Shown here piece after piece: positions 1 through 10,360 of a DNA stretch of 64,000 bases; position 1 is the stretch's first letter, and each line of letters starts with the position of its first letter. The translations under genes and the position numbers were made by a program. Source of the stretch: Eucommia ulmoides (lineage: Eukaryota > Streptophyta > Magnoliopsida > Garryales > Eucommiaceae); contig CM028327.1 of assembly GCA_016647705.1 (NCBI GenBank), positions 4,783,726 to 4,847,725 of the forward strand. The letters are read 5' to 3'. Below the pieces are notes generated by a model. That model was given only the letters and a program-made list of their open reading frames with translations, was not told the origin of the DNA and did no database searches.

Positions 1-822
1 TCTTTGTTATTTGGAAAATATCTTCGCCCCCTGTCATATTTGAAATCCAACCCAAAATTCGTCACATCTAATTTTGTTTGACATTTCTATCTTAATAGAA
101 TGAAAATTCTATCACTTTTAAATAAAAGATAATCTTTTTAAATAAATAACAAAAAATTATAAATGGTTCATTTACTAAACTTTTATTTAAAAATGATTAT
201 TTTCTTTTTTAATTTTTTATATTCTTTGTTTCTATAGAAGTAATGAAAATTTTATTTTTCTTTTCATGCAATCAAACAAAACGAGCAAAAAAGACCCATT
301 AGATTATTTTAACTATTATTTGAGAAAAGAAAAGTTAAAATTTAGAAAAATCATCTAGGAGTTTATTTACTATTTTTTTGAAAATATGAGTGATAAATAT
401 TAATAATTTAGACGTCGACATTAATAATTTTCTAAATTATAATTTTATTTTTATTTCTCAACATTAAATTTATTTTTATTATATTTTATAAAATATATTA
501 ATAATATAATTTTTTTTTTCTACATCCGTATAAAATGCGGGTTAAAACTAGTAAAAGAGAAAATTGGGCGATCGTATTTTAATGATTTAAATCTTTACTT
601 CTTGTTGTAGTGTGTTTTCTCATGCTAATTACGTATTTATGGTGGGATTGAAGCGAGAGGAATGATTTAAGTGAAATGAGAGACGGGACTGATTGGTGGT
701 GCGGAAGTGGACCATTAGGAGACACTAGTTAGCAATTGAACTAGGATTTACGTGTTTCAGATATTATTGATGACTTTGGAAACTGATATCTCCTGTCAAT
801 TCTTCACATTATCTTAGATGAT
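1..822. other. AT-rich intergenic DNA
   Basis: Mostly poly-A/T tracts with no convincing ORF, RNA gene or bounded repeat. The part nearest 822 may hold the decayed upstream portion of the LINE remnant that follows, but I could not read a domain in it. Confidence 0.5.
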
Positions 823-1887
823 TTGAAATCTAAAATCTTAAATATGACCCCCCTATTCTTCCAAGAGGACTCGATAACTTGGCAATTGGAACACTTGGGT
901 CTTTTCTCCTTAAAATTGTCCTATAAAATGAACTGCGATGAGGAGTCTCTGAGAACCAATCCAGTTTGGAGCTGGATTTGGAAGCTCAGGATACCCCCAA
1001 ACATAAGGCACTTTATATGGATGGGTTTTCACGGGAAACTGGTCACAAACGAATACATTGCACGACGGTTCAATGATGTAACAACCCTATGCCAAAGATG
1101 TAAAGAAGGTAATGAAACAATCGACCATGTTTAGAAGATCTGCCTGAGAGCTAAGAAAATATGGGTATATTTTTTCAATCTTAGTCATTTCCATCAGGGC
1201 CTCAACATAGATCTATACAGCTGGATTGAACTTCATTTGAAAGGGAAGTCTGTCTCTCCCTCTACTCTTTATCTTTTCATAGCTATAATTTGAAAAATCT
1301 GGAAGGACATAAATAAAGAGGTTATCGAAGGAACCTCAAGAGACATCTTTACTGTGGTTAAAAAAAAATAAATTTTAAAAATGATTTAACCAACGCTTTC
1401 TATCCCCAGATTAGTTCCTAAAATTTGGAACACATTTTTTTCTTTCTAATTGGTCTTCCCTTTGTGCAGGTTTCTACAAGATAAACATCAAGGGATGCGC
1501 AAAAGGCAACCTAGGAAGAGGAGGCTTTGGAGGACTGTTAAGAGGTCATCTAGGAGCATGACACTTTGGTTTCTATGGTCACCTAGAAAGTTGCAATAGC
1601 CTTCAAGTGGAAATATCAGGAATTATCAAAGGCATGACTACGGCGCCAACCACGGCTACCCGAGAGCTATTGTTGAAATTGAACGCAGAAGAAGTAGCCA
1701 AACTTCTTCTCGAAGAATGCTCGGGGAATCATTGTTTCAAATCCTAGATTGACGACTGTAAAAGGATAACGAGAGCTCATGGATATGTGACTCAAGCGAC
1801 GCCAAGAAACAACAATCAATGTGCAAACTACCTGGAAAATATGGAAGCGGAACTCGAAGAAGAGTTTAAGTTGTTGTTTAATCGCTG
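823..1887 (+). pseudogene. Non-LTR retrotransposon (LINE) 3' remnant: zinc-binding RT domain plus RNase H-like domain
   Basis: Two pieces typical of the 3' end of plant LINE reverse transcriptase ORFs lie in order. At 823-1134 the translation has the zf-RVT pattern: WSWIWKLRIPPNIRHFIWM, then C-x2-C (CQRCKEG) and a following H of the zinc knuckle. From about 1457 an RNase H-like stretch reads KINIKGCAKGN and GGFGGLLRGHLGA, then the LEEEF-type tail ending at a stop near 1887. Several stops and frame changes interrupt it, including a stop where Trp is expected after HLGA and a stop just after the zinc-binding domain. The catalytic RT core is absent. It is a dead, 5'-truncated copy. A related RNase H piece lies at 62092-62455. 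Assignment to LINEs is firm; the exact clade is unknown. Confidence 0.8.
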
Positions 1888-2440
1888 AGTATTGAATGTA
1901 ACATCAACTGTTTATTTATTTTTATTTATCTATTTTTTTTATTTATTTTTACTGATATTATATTTTTTTGACCAATATACCCCTCATGTGGATGTTGAAT
2001 GTAATATCAATTTTTATTTTATTTTTTTATGATACTATCTTTTTCTGACCAAAATACCCCTCATGTGGATGTTGAATGTAACATTCAAAATCTGTGGGTA
2101 TTGAATGTAACATCAAATTTTTTATTTATTTATTTATTATTATTATTATGATGTTATATTTTTCTGACCAATATACCTCTCATGTGGATGTTGAATGTAA
2201 CATCAATATTTTTATTTTATTTTTTAATGATATTATATTTTTCTAACCAAAATACAACTCATGTGGATGTTGAATATAACATTCAACACCTGTGGATGTT
2301 GAATGTAATATCTATTGTTCTCTTATTTTTATATGCAGAGTAAAATTCATATAATATTACATTGAACACTTGTGGATGTTACATTTAACACCTGTAAATG
2401 TTTAATATAATATCAATTGTTCTCTTATTTTACGTCACAT
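1888..2440. repeat. Degenerate minisatellite with GTTGAATGTAACAT core
   Basis: About six diverged units of roughly 80-110 bp. Each carries the core GTTGAATGTAACAT(T/C)A, a T-rich stretch, and in several units TTTTTCTGACCAA followed by TACCCCTCATGTGGAT. The core is half of a near-palindrome, GTTGAATGT-A-ACATTCAAC. The same core recurs in a second array at 18860-19560, so the two loci share ancestry. Confidence 0.7.
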
Positions 2441-2846
2441 TTGGTAACGATTTTATCTTAAAATCAAGTTTTTTTTTTGGAACATATAGAAAGTGACAAA
2501 AAGTCATAAAATTTGGGGGTGAAAACTGTAATTTATGACGGCGGCGGTGGCTGCGGTGCACCAATTTGACGACCTTCCTTATCGATGTGAAACTCACAGG
2601 AGAGTATTTCGGTAAACTCATTCCTCACCATTTTTTAAAACATAACTAATTGGTGCAAGAATGGCCGACGATGGAAGTAAAGGTGCAAGAAAAATGTGTT
2701 GATAGCACTAATCGGTGCAAAGAAAAGCCGATGGGAGTAGGTGGTAAATAATTTTTTTTTTTTGGGATTAATCGGTAATTTTCCCTTTAATAAATGCTAT
2801 TAGTTTAGTTTTGTTTTTCTAATGTACCAAAAAAAAACATAACTTT
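2441..2846. other. Non-coding interval
   Basis: Holds a short CpG-rich patch around 2537-2560 (GACGGCGGCGGTGGC) and an imperfect motif AATCGGTGCAAGAA repeated near 2650-2720. No ORF or RNA gene can be supported. Confidence 0.4.
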
Positions 2847-3086
2847 TACTTTCATACAGCTACAACCCGGTACAGTTCGCGAATCTTACAAGGTCAGTTC
2901 AAAGAAATTACAAATTTTTAGGTGAACTTGTAATTTTTAAAAAAAAAATTGACCTGTGAAGTTACAAGTTTTCAGACGAATTTGTAATTTCAGTAAAATA
3001 ACCTGCAATTTATATGGACCAATCTTGTAACTTTGTCGGCTGTATCTAATACAGCTAAAATGACAATTGTATTGTAGTCAAGCCCC
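2847..3086. mobile_element. MITE copy (family also at 54787-54972)
   Basis: The ends are imperfect inverted repeats. The right end, read as complement, runs GGCTTGACTACAATACAA and then a tacag/gccgacaaagttacaag block. The left end has TACAGCTACAACCCGGTACAG and a matching ACAAG block. The interior is a run of GTGAACTTGTAATTTT-like palindromic motifs. The second copy at 54787-54972 has the same order of blocks. Superfamily not determined. Confidence 0.55.
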
Positions 3087-3196
3087 TTCTTCTTCTTCTT
3101 CTTCTTCTTCTTTTATTTTTTTACTTGCAAACAAATTAATAATTATTTATTTATTTTACATTCTTGCAAATAAAATTCCAAATGCATTAATTTTAC
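3087..3196. repeat. (CTT)n microsatellite and AT-rich 3' flank of the GNAT gene
   Basis: A run of about nine CTT units (about 3087-3113) followed by AT-rich DNA. It lies just downstream of the acetyltransferase stop codon and may be within its 3' UTR. Confidence 0.6.
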
Positions 3197-3769
3197 CTAA
3201 CCATCCATAAAGTAATTAACTTCTGGGTCTGTTGACAATAAACTAAACATCACCATATCCCTTGGCTTCCCCTTCAGCAGACAATACTTCCTCAGAACGC
3301 CTTCTTGCCGGAATCCGGCCTTCTCCAGCACCCTCTGCGACCCCGGATTCTCGACGTCCACCAACGCCTCCAGCCTCTCCAGATGCGGCCACTCCACAAA
3401 CATGGCGGCCGCCACCATCTTCACCGCCCTCGTGGCGATCCCTTTGCCCCAGTACTTGGACGCCAGAACATACCCTAGTTCCGCCCTGCACAGATCGTTG
3501 CCGGAATTAGGCGTCACGCTGATTGCGCCGATGGCTCTGTTCTTCAAGCAGATCGCCCGGAACCAGGGGTGGGGGACGACGACGCCGGCGATGTAGCTGA
3601 GGGCTTCTTCTTTGGAGGTGTAGGTGTCCCAAGTGCAGAATTTGCTGACCTTGTCATCGGTGGCCCAGACCATGAAATCGTCGACGTCGGAGAGATCCAA
3701 CGGCCGGAGGGTGATTTGGGAGTAGTCGTCGGCGGAATCATCTTGTGGTTTTTGCTGGATTTCCTCCAT
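3197..3769 (-). CDS. GNAT-family N-acetyltransferase (RimJ/RimL-like)
   Basis: Single-exon gene for a 190-aa protein. Family knowledge: GNAT enzymes transfer acetyl from acetyl-CoA to an amine. This plant subgroup resembles RimJ/RimL/SpeG-type enzymes, and its substrate cannot be told from sequence. Seen: the N-terminal strand ITLRPLDLSDVDDFMVWA (residues 19-36); acetyl-CoA-binding motif A at about 101-117 with YWGKGIATRAV, matching the Q/R-x-x-G-x-G/A pyrophosphate loop in modified form; motif B NPGSQRVLEKAGF at 141-153; and the terminal GVLRKYCLLKGKPRDMVMFSLL typical of the family. The start at 3769 (MEEIQQKPQ) is the first Met before the domain and gives normal family length. There is no signal peptide or membrane segment, so it is probably cytosolic. 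The coding region is GC-rich compared with its flanks, as expected for a living gene. It stands alone. Confidence 0.93.
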   Translation of the reverse strand: MEEIQQKPQDDSADDYSQITLRPLDLSDVDDFMVWATDDKVSKFCTWDTYTSKEEALSYIAGVVVPHPWFRAICLKNRAIGAISVTPNSGNDLCRAELGYVLASKYWGKGIATRAVKMVAAAMFVEWPHLERLEALVDVENPGSQRVLEKAGFRQEGVLRKYCLLKGKPRDMVMFSLLSTDPEVNYFMDG

Positions 3770-4051
3770 TTTGGATTGGTGCTGACTGGTTCAAGGGCAA
3801 AGTTGGAAATATAAATAAGGATTGGGTTCCGTGGTGGACAAGATTGCAGGAAAGGACCGAGAAACTGAGGCACACGCTTTATTTTACGCGTGAACAGTAT
3901 GCAATTTTTGGCACACCAGATATTGGAGATGTTTTTTTGACTTCAAAAAGTCATTTTTAGGATGGCGCACTGGACAGCTCATCTGTTGAAAACGCTCTTA
4001 ACGAGATAAATTTAAAAATTTGAGCCCAACCAAAAGAGCAATCTCCGGGGC
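3770..4051. other. Upstream region of the GNAT gene
   Basis: Probable 5' UTR and promoter of the minus-strand acetyltransferase. On that strand a TATTTATATTT stretch lies about 45 bases upstream of the ATG, a weak and rather close TATA candidate. Nothing else could be identified. Confidence 0.35.
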
Positions 4052-4285
4052 TATTGTGCTTACCCGGTGTTAAGTCCGATTGACAAAAGGAGATATCATT
4101 TTTTTTGTTAATCAGAATTCGACTCTTTTAGAGAAAATTATAAAAATTAAAATTTGAATTCAATCTTGAATACACAAAAACCGACGTGGGGAAGTGCGCT
4201 CTTAAGATCGTCCAATAAGGTGATTAGTCGAGATATGCGTAAGAATAAATTCAACCCAATAGATATTTACATGTTACTTTGTTTC
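4052..4285 (+). mobile_element. tRNA-derived SINE, family A, diverged copy
   Basis: Begins with CCCGGTGTTAAGTCCGATTG, matching the A-box head of family A, then has a B-box-like CAGAATTCGACTC. It continues with the family body TTGAATTCAATCTTGAATAC, GTGCGCTCTTAAGATCGTCC and GGTGATTAGTCGAG. The 3' end is decayed and no target-site duplication was found. Other copies: 10929-11136 (-), 16208-16426, 42361-42552 and 59386-59611. Confidence 0.7.
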
Positions 4286-4658
4286 ATAAATAATATTTCG
4301 TCTCATCGAAATTTGAAGTTGTACTCCAACTATGTTTGCCAAATGAATTAACTATTAATATTTTAAATTTTTCTTAAGTAATCATTTAGCCAATAGGTTG
4401 AGTAGATAACATCGATGTTAAATAGATAAATTGGTGGTTGCAAGTTCCTGTCACTTTTTACTTTTTAACTAACCTCTACACGTAGATAGGAACTTTTTTA
4501 CTCTTTCTCCTTGGTCTGCTTTTTTCCATTGTCCTTCTTCTTCTTCTTGTAACAACTTTCGGCGATTGTCGTCGCTACGTCCCGCAGATTGCCACCTCTG
4601 CCGATTGTCGACAATTATTTTTTCCATTTTCTTACCCCCTTCCTCCTTGTGTATATAT
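4286..4658. other. Non-coding interval
   Basis: AT-rich DNA with a CTTCTTCTTCTT run near 4540 and a short GC-richer patch at 4560-4620. No supported gene. Confidence 0.4.
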
Positions 4659-5214
4659 CAAGGTTCCAAATATCAGCCGTTATGTAACGGAAAATTGGTT
4701 CGCCATTACAGTTACGGGCTGATATTTCATGCTTGGGCTGATTCACACCATAATGGGCCAATATGAGCCCATAACGGAGTCTTTTCCGGTTACGGTGAGC
4801 CGTTATAGCCGGTACAGACTGTATTCAGCCTTGTACAAGTCCTCTCTTATCAAAAACACCCATTCCATCAATAGGCTGTAATTTCAGCTTTGTGCAGAAG
4901 CCATATGATGGTTGGAAATTCATCATTTCTTCAGATTACGGCATTTCTTCAACCTTAATGAAGAATTCGTCTTTTTTCATATCTTATTGTGTTGTATATG
5001 TAGTTAAATGTCATGATATCTATTAGAATGTGTTTATTGAGGGTTTAATGAATAAAACAATTATTATTATTGATTTTTTGAGGATGTTCCAATTATTTTA
5101 AAAAATTCACGACCGTTACGGCTGATTCCTGTTACAGACAGAACGATACTCCCTTTACCGTTACACCGCGATCGTTACCATTACGTAACCCGATACCGCG
5201 ATTTTAAAACCTTG
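4659..5214. mobile_element. hAT-like MITE with perfect 8-bp target duplication
   Basis: The element is bounded by inverted termini: left CAAGGTTCCAAATATCAGCC, right (complement) CAAGGTTTTAAAATCGCGG. It is flanked on both sides by the identical octamer GTATATAT (4651-4658 and 5215-5222). An 8-bp duplication is diagnostic for the hAT superfamily. The subterminal parts are rich in CCGTTACGG-type motifs and the middle is AT-rich. It is 556 bp long and has no transposase ORF, so it is non-autonomous. Confidence 0.85.
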
Positions 5215-5344
5215 GTATATATACATATTTAAATGCTTGGATCTACCTGAGAATTTGTTTGTAGATTGGAGGTATTTGTGTTTTTCTGCATGTGTATGTA
5301 TACACATACATATATAATACATTTACAGTGACGGAAAGAGAGTG

Positions 5345-5700
5345 GGGGATACAATTCATTGCGTATTATACAAAACTATGTTGAAATTAATACACCTACA
5401 AAATTGTTAATAAATTAGATTATTTGAAAATGGATAAGATCCCAAGTTACACACATTTATTATGTATCATATAACACTGTATTAAAACTAACACATCCGA
5501 TTTTTTTAATAAATTGGATTATTTGAAAATGAATAAAATCTTATCTTACAAACATTCATTTTGCATCATACAACAATGTGTTCAAATTAACACATCCGTA
5601 AAAGTGTTAATAAATTGGATTATTTGAAAAGGGATAAAACACATGTTACCGCACATTCATTTTATATATTGAGATTAACATGCCTGTAAAATTTTAAAAT
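5345..5700. repeat. Tandem repeat, about 98-bp unit, roughly 3.5 copies
   Basis: The block AATAAATTGGATTATTTGAA recurs near 5409, 5510 and 5608. Each is followed by a line of CATTCATTTTGCATCATA and then AACACATCC. The units are clearly diverged. No coding potential. Confidence 0.7.
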
Positions 5701-6788
5701 ATAAAAATATATAAATTATATTTTTTAATCCTTTAATGTAGATTACAAATTCACAATCCAAAATTACTATTTCATAATTATGAATCAGATTATTTGATGA
5801 TATTTAATGTATTAACACATTACCTTAAATAACGCGGGTCAAATGATTGTTATATCTAGGACCTATATTTAAAGAAGTTGAAATTAGGAAATAAAGAGCA
5901 TTTAGGTCTGATAATACAAAAAGGATTGCAGCTAAAGTTATTTTTATAAGCGGAACAATTTGCGAATTTCTTTTTTATTGGTAGAATTGTGCATCAAATG
6001 TCCATATTTTTAAACTTCAAATATAAAAGAGTAAAAATCACATAAAAGTGATGTTTGTTTGTGTTTAAAAAATAAGTTTCAAAAATAAAACATAAAAATA
6101 TCATTTTATTTATATTCTCTTTATGAAATAAAAATATTTGTTTTATTATTTAAATTTTTAGATTTTATTTAACACCTTATTTTTTAATTTTGACTAATAT
6201 TTTCATTAATTTTATGGGTGATATTGTATGCAATTTAGGGTTTTAGTTCTTTAACACCTTATTTTTTAATTTTGACTAATATTTTCATTAATTTTATGGG
6301 TGATATTGTATAGAAGTTTGAGTAGAAGTTTGTTTATAAAAATAGTGTTGGTTGGAAAAACAACGGCTCAGGACACAAAAGTTTTCACCATTGCAAGGTC
6401 TGGGAAGGATAAGGATACTATATACAGAGTGGATATTTTCAAAATTTCAACTCGGAACTTTCAGATTGTAATAAAACAATCTTACAATTGTATCTGAGGT
6501 GACAATGAACACACATTCCTCTTCTTGCACTAACAATGATCTTGATTTTTGAAAATGTCCCACCTGGGGTGTGATAGAATCATAGAACATTGATCCAGCC
6601 CATTTCTTAAAAGTGTCCAACTTCCCTTACATTTGGGCAGATTTGGCATTAGCCCATTGGGTTTACTACAATGTTCACAAAAATACTCAAATCTCATGAA
6701 AAATCAATAAGTTATTGTGTCAATACCATATTGATTTTTTTGTCAAGTAAATTTCGCTTTGATTTTTTATCATGTAAATCCCAATTGC
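5701..6788. other. AT-rich intergenic DNA
   Basis: Contains the 82-bp direct duplication described separately and otherwise nothing recognisable. Short ORFs here lack any family signal. Confidence 0.5.
6169..6312. repeat. Recent 82-bp-period direct duplication
   Basis: About 60 bases starting with TTTAACACCTTATTTTTTAA and ending GGGTGATATTGTAT occur twice without visible differences, starting near 6169 and 6251. Between them lies GCAATTTAGGGTTTTAGTTC. The identity points to a young duplication by slippage or unequal exchange. Confidence 0.8.
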
Positions 6789-7710
6789 TAGATTTTTGTT
6801 CCAAATCGATCATTTGAGAGTGTCCAAACTACTATATAAATCAAATGAGCTATTCCACTTAGCATCCTTTGTCGGAATCTCTTTATATGGCATTAGAGTT
6901 AAGGTTATAGAAATTTGTCGCTCATTCGCTCGTAATTAAATCATTCGTGCAAGTCGGTAGTTGCACATTTATTATTATTTTCTCGTAATTAAATCATACA
7001 AACTAGATGCTGCATTTAATGGCGGGTGTTAGACTTTTTTCCATATCGATTGTATGAGAGTTCTCAAACCATTATATAAATCAAATGAGCTAGTTCACTT
7101 GGCGTCTTATGTTTTTAAATTGTAATCTCCTAATATGGGATTAGAATTAAGGTTTTATAGGAATTTATCTCTCATTCTCTCGTAATTAAATCATCTGTGC
7201 AAGTTGAGAGTTGCACAATGCACATTTATTATTATTCATTCGTAGTTAAACATTTGCACAAATTAAGGGTTGCATTTAAAGGCTGGATTTAGACTTCTTC
7301 CCACATTGGTTGCTTGAGAGTTCTCAAACCACTATATAAGTTAAAGGAGATACTCCACTTGACACCATATGATTTTAAGTTGGAATCTCTTTATTTGTTA
7401 AATTTTTATCCCATATTGATCGTTTGAGAGTTTTCAAATCACTATATAAGTCAAATGAGTTACTTCATATGATTTGAAACCTCTTAACATGGTATCAGAG
7501 TCAAGATTATGAGAATTCGTTTCTCTTCTTTTGTTAAATTTTTTGTGCAAATTGGAAGTTGCATATATTTTATCATTTCCTCGAAGTCAAATTATCTGTG
7601 TAAATTGGAAATTGCACTTAAGAACGTGTGTTAGATTCCTGTCCCAAATAAATCATTTCAAAGTGTCCAAACCACTGTATAAATCAAATAAACTAACAGC
7701 ATATGATTTT
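6789..7710 (+). mobile_element. TRIM tandem array with five LTRs (family 1)
   Basis: Five copies of a roughly 95-110 bp LTR are strung together: A 6789-6887, B 7027-7135, C about 7287-7393, D 7396-7489, E 7629 to about 7710 (3'-truncated). Each starts TGTTAGA-like and contains GAGAGTTCTCAAACCACTAT, then ATAAATCAAATGAG, then the ATATGATTTTAAGTTGGAA end. Primer-binding-like sites follow A, B and D: TGGCATTAGAGTTAAGG, TGGGATTAGAATTAAGG and TGGTATCAGAGTCAAG (initiator-Met tRNA type). Internal domains of about 140-150 bp lie between A and B, B and C, and D and E. C and D abut directly. There is no coding capacity. Other members: 16557-17607 and 29038-29394. Confidence 0.85.
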
Positions 7711-7838
7711 ACCAAATCCACGAAGCAGCTCCATGTTAACTGTCTTCGCCTTGTAAAAACACCGCCGCCGTTGTTGCTTGGGGAGTAGCGGGTCTACGTC
7801 ATCGCCGTTGTTTGTAGTATACTGGTAAGACAGCGTCC

Positions 7839-7925
7839 CTAATGAAGCTTCGTCCCGACAAACGCAGTTCCGGCGGCGACGATTTTGTGGAGCTTGAAGC
7901 CGCCGTAGCCCCCTCTCAGCCTCAT
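7839..7925 (-). CDS. Possible 28-aa ORF in a GC-rich, gene-like island with teloboxes
   Basis: Within a GC-rich island (about 7730-8050) an ORF starts MRLRGGYGGFKLHKIVAAGT and ends eight residues later at TAG. It is basic with a small hydrophobic stretch. Upstream on the same strand are several AAACCCTA telobox motifs (around 7945-7990), common in promoters and leaders of plant translation- and organelle-related genes. I do not recognise the product. It could be a real microprotein, the first exon of a truncated gene, or a captured gene fragment. A CT-rich pyrimidine stretch on the plus strand is also compatible with a leader in the other direction. Confidence 0.3.
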   Translation of the reverse strand: MRLRGGYGGFKLHKIVAAGTAFVGTKLH

Positions 7926-8206
7926 CTCCTCCCGTCTCTTCCAGGTTTAGGGTTTAGGGCTTCGAGATGACTGACGTTTAGGGTTTAAGGCTTCGGTGTC
8001 TCTTCCCCGTCTTTCTCTCTCTACCGTTTCGCAGTTTTCAAGCGTTCCATCATCAGTCAACTAGGAAAATGGACCAAAGATAGAGCAAATTTACCAAAAT
8101 TGCCATTAAAAGGTGGAAATTAACATTATGGTACATTAATATTGGGAACGAAAATTAATTCCAATTTTCAGAAAATGAAAATGTAAATTGGGAACGGAAA
8201 CACTAA

Positions 8207-8760
8207 GGCCCCGTTTGGTTAGTGTTCCCAACCAAACCCAACTCAAAAATTCTGAGTTTGATTTTTGGGAATGCGTTTGGCAAATACAAAACTCAACCCA
8301 ACCCAACCCAACCCAAAAAATAAGAATTTATTCTCAAAATGTTAAGGAAATGAGAAATAAAAAAAACTTTTTTTTTTTCTTTTGCTCAAAAAACTCAACT
8401 CAAAATTCTCAACTCCGGCCACCATCAGATGACCACCCGCCGCCGTCCACCGCCGCTGATCACCCGTCCACCGCCTCCGGACACAGTGCGTCGCCGTCCG
8501 TTCGCCGCCGCTGGCATTGGGCCGTCTGGCCACCGTCAGACACCACCGTCGCCGTTCGGCCGCCGCCGCCAACCGCCGCCAAACACAAAAAAAATTTCAA
8601 AAAAAAAAATAATTTTAGGATAAAATTGTTACTAAACACGATTCTGTTCTCAGCACAAAACAAAAATTGTAGTTACCAAACGCAATTCTGTTCCCAAAAT
8701 TCTCAACTCAACCCATTTCAGTTGGGTTCAGAAAAGTAGAAACACTAACCAAACGCCACC
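8207..8760. mobile_element. PIF/Harbinger (Tourist-like) MITE
   Basis: The inverted termini are GGCCCCGTTTGGTTAGTGTT (left) and, as complement of the right end, GGTGGCGTTTGGTTAGTGTT. The flanks are TAA on both sides (8204-8206 and 8761-8763), the 3-bp TWA duplication of PIF/Harbinger. The subterminal sequences are complementary runs of CAACTCAACCCAAC type. The middle (8410-8580) is unusually GC-rich with CCGCCG repeats, which creates long open frames on both strands that are not genes. Confidence 0.88.
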
Positions 8761-9744
8761 TAAATCTATAGCTACTCATCTCGTGTAACTAAATGTTGTT
8801 GTACAGTAATTTTTGCGAACATTCACTATAAGTTAATATTTTGATAAAAAAAAAAAGTTATTTCACAGTAAAATTTGTTGTACAACATTATGGTACATTA
8901 ATATTGAATTCTTGATTTGAATTTTCATTTTTTTTCTATTTCTCGTTGATGTTTAATTATTGAGATTTTTACTGTATAACAAAAATCAACAACTGAGTTT
9001 TGTTTTGGATTAACATCTTGTTACTTTTCGTGTTGATGTGAAATTTTTATTGTGTAGAAAAAAACAATAATTGAGTTTTATTTTGGATTAACATCTTGTT
9101 ACTTTTCATAATTGATGTGGGTTTATTAGAAATAATTACTGTATAGCAAAAATCAATTATGTGCATCTTATTTGCACATCTTGGATTTTTTTGGTCAAAA
9201 ATTTTCAACTTCTGATTTGGTTTTGCTAATTTCAATCATTTTGTTAGATTGTTGAAAACAATTTTAGGGTTCTAAATGTATTGATAGTGTCACTCGGGCT
9301 TTAGAATGTTGCTACACTGTAATTTTTGTGAAAAATTACTGTATATTAATATTTTGTGAAAATGATATTGTACAATAAAATTTTGTCAAAATGTTACTGT
9401 ATAGTAAAATTCTTGAAAATTTGCGGCTCATCATTTTTTTTTTTTTTGGTCACTTTACTAATAGTGTTATAGTGGTTACATTTGTTCTGCATACTTGGTG
9501 GACTTCATTCTGTACGAAGGTGGTGCTTGTGGGTAAAGAGATGAAGATTGCTGCAATGACCGTTTTTCTCACACAATTTTAATTTCATATTACAATTTAC
9601 ATTATTTATTTTATTTTATTTTATTTTGAAGAATAAAAAATATAAAATAAAGAAACAAAAATAAATAAATAAATAGATACATATATGGAGAGTGAGAGAG
9701 AAAATAAAGTGGGAATAGAGAGATAGAGGTGGGGCTCATTAAGT
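8761..9744. other. AT-rich interval with short degenerate repeats
   Basis: The phrase TTTTGTGAAAATTACTGTATA and relatives (for example TTGTACAGTAATTTTTG) recur at 8800-9420, and TTTTGGATTAACATCTTGTTAC occurs twice near 9003 and 9085. This is a weak dispersed or tandem repeat with no gene. Confidence 0.45.
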
Positions 9745-10045
9745 AAAAATTCACTTTAGCCCCTATACATTCAATTTAAACACTTTAAACCTTAAGATAT
9801 CCAAATCGTGTCAAATAAGTTCAAATTGTTAATCCCATCATTTTTTTTTTTTTACCAAAATCACTCACGTGAATGATTTTCTTGCTTGACACGTGGGTGA
9901 TTTCCATAAAAAATAATGACAGTGTTAACAATTCGAACTTACTTGATACGATTTGGTTATTTCAGGGTTTAATATGTTTAAATTGAAAAGACAGGAATTA
10001 AAGTAAAATTTCTCCAAAACTTAAAGGGTGCAAAGTGCAAGAACC
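9745..10045. mobile_element. Long-TIR fold-back element (family also at 15620-15900)
   Basis: The left arm reads TCACTTTAGCCCCTATACAT, TTCAATTTAAACAC and CCAAATCGTGTCAAATAAGT. The right arm is its imperfect complement over roughly 120 bases, ending GGGTGCAAAGTGCAAG. A short centre with CACGTG motifs lies between. The long arms suggest a Mutator-like or fold-back MITE. No transposase and no certain target duplication. Confidence 0.65.
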
Positions 10046-10157
10046 TCTATCCTTTATTTATTTATCTATTTATTTATTCTTACACAAATAATCTCATTAA
10101 AATAAGTGTCAATAATGTTTTCCTCCAATGAAATAATATGTAGAGAAAAAAGACTGA

Positions 10158-10348
10158 CCAACAAAGTGTAACTCAAATGACAAGACACACTTGAGTTAAA
10201 ACAGTTAAAAGACTTTTGTAAGGTCAGGGGTTCGAACCTGCGGAAAAATACTTGTTGGAAGAGACAACCATGTATTCTGTACGATTTAGTTTTTCACTCT
10301 GTGTGGGTAGGAGGATACTCGTGGGTATACTTAAAAAAAAAGAAAAAA
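10158..10348 (+). mobile_element. tRNA-derived SINE, family B, with A-rich tail
   Basis: It has an A-box-like GTAACTCAAATGACAAGACAC and a good B-box GGGGTTCGAACCTG about 50 bases later. A body without coding capacity ends in an A-rich tail. The element is flanked by the same 12 bases, AAAAAAGACTGA (10146-10157 and 10349-10360), as expected for LINE-mediated insertion. Confidence 0.85.
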
Positions 10349-10360
10349 AAAAAAGACTGA

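Noticed and set aside
8188..8739. 183-codon plus-strand ORF and overlapping minus-strand ORFs rich in Pro, Arg, Ser and His
   Set aside because: They lie inside the Harbinger-like MITE and result from its CCGCCG-rich centre and CAACCCAAC repeats; no domain, and the ORF starts before the left terminus.
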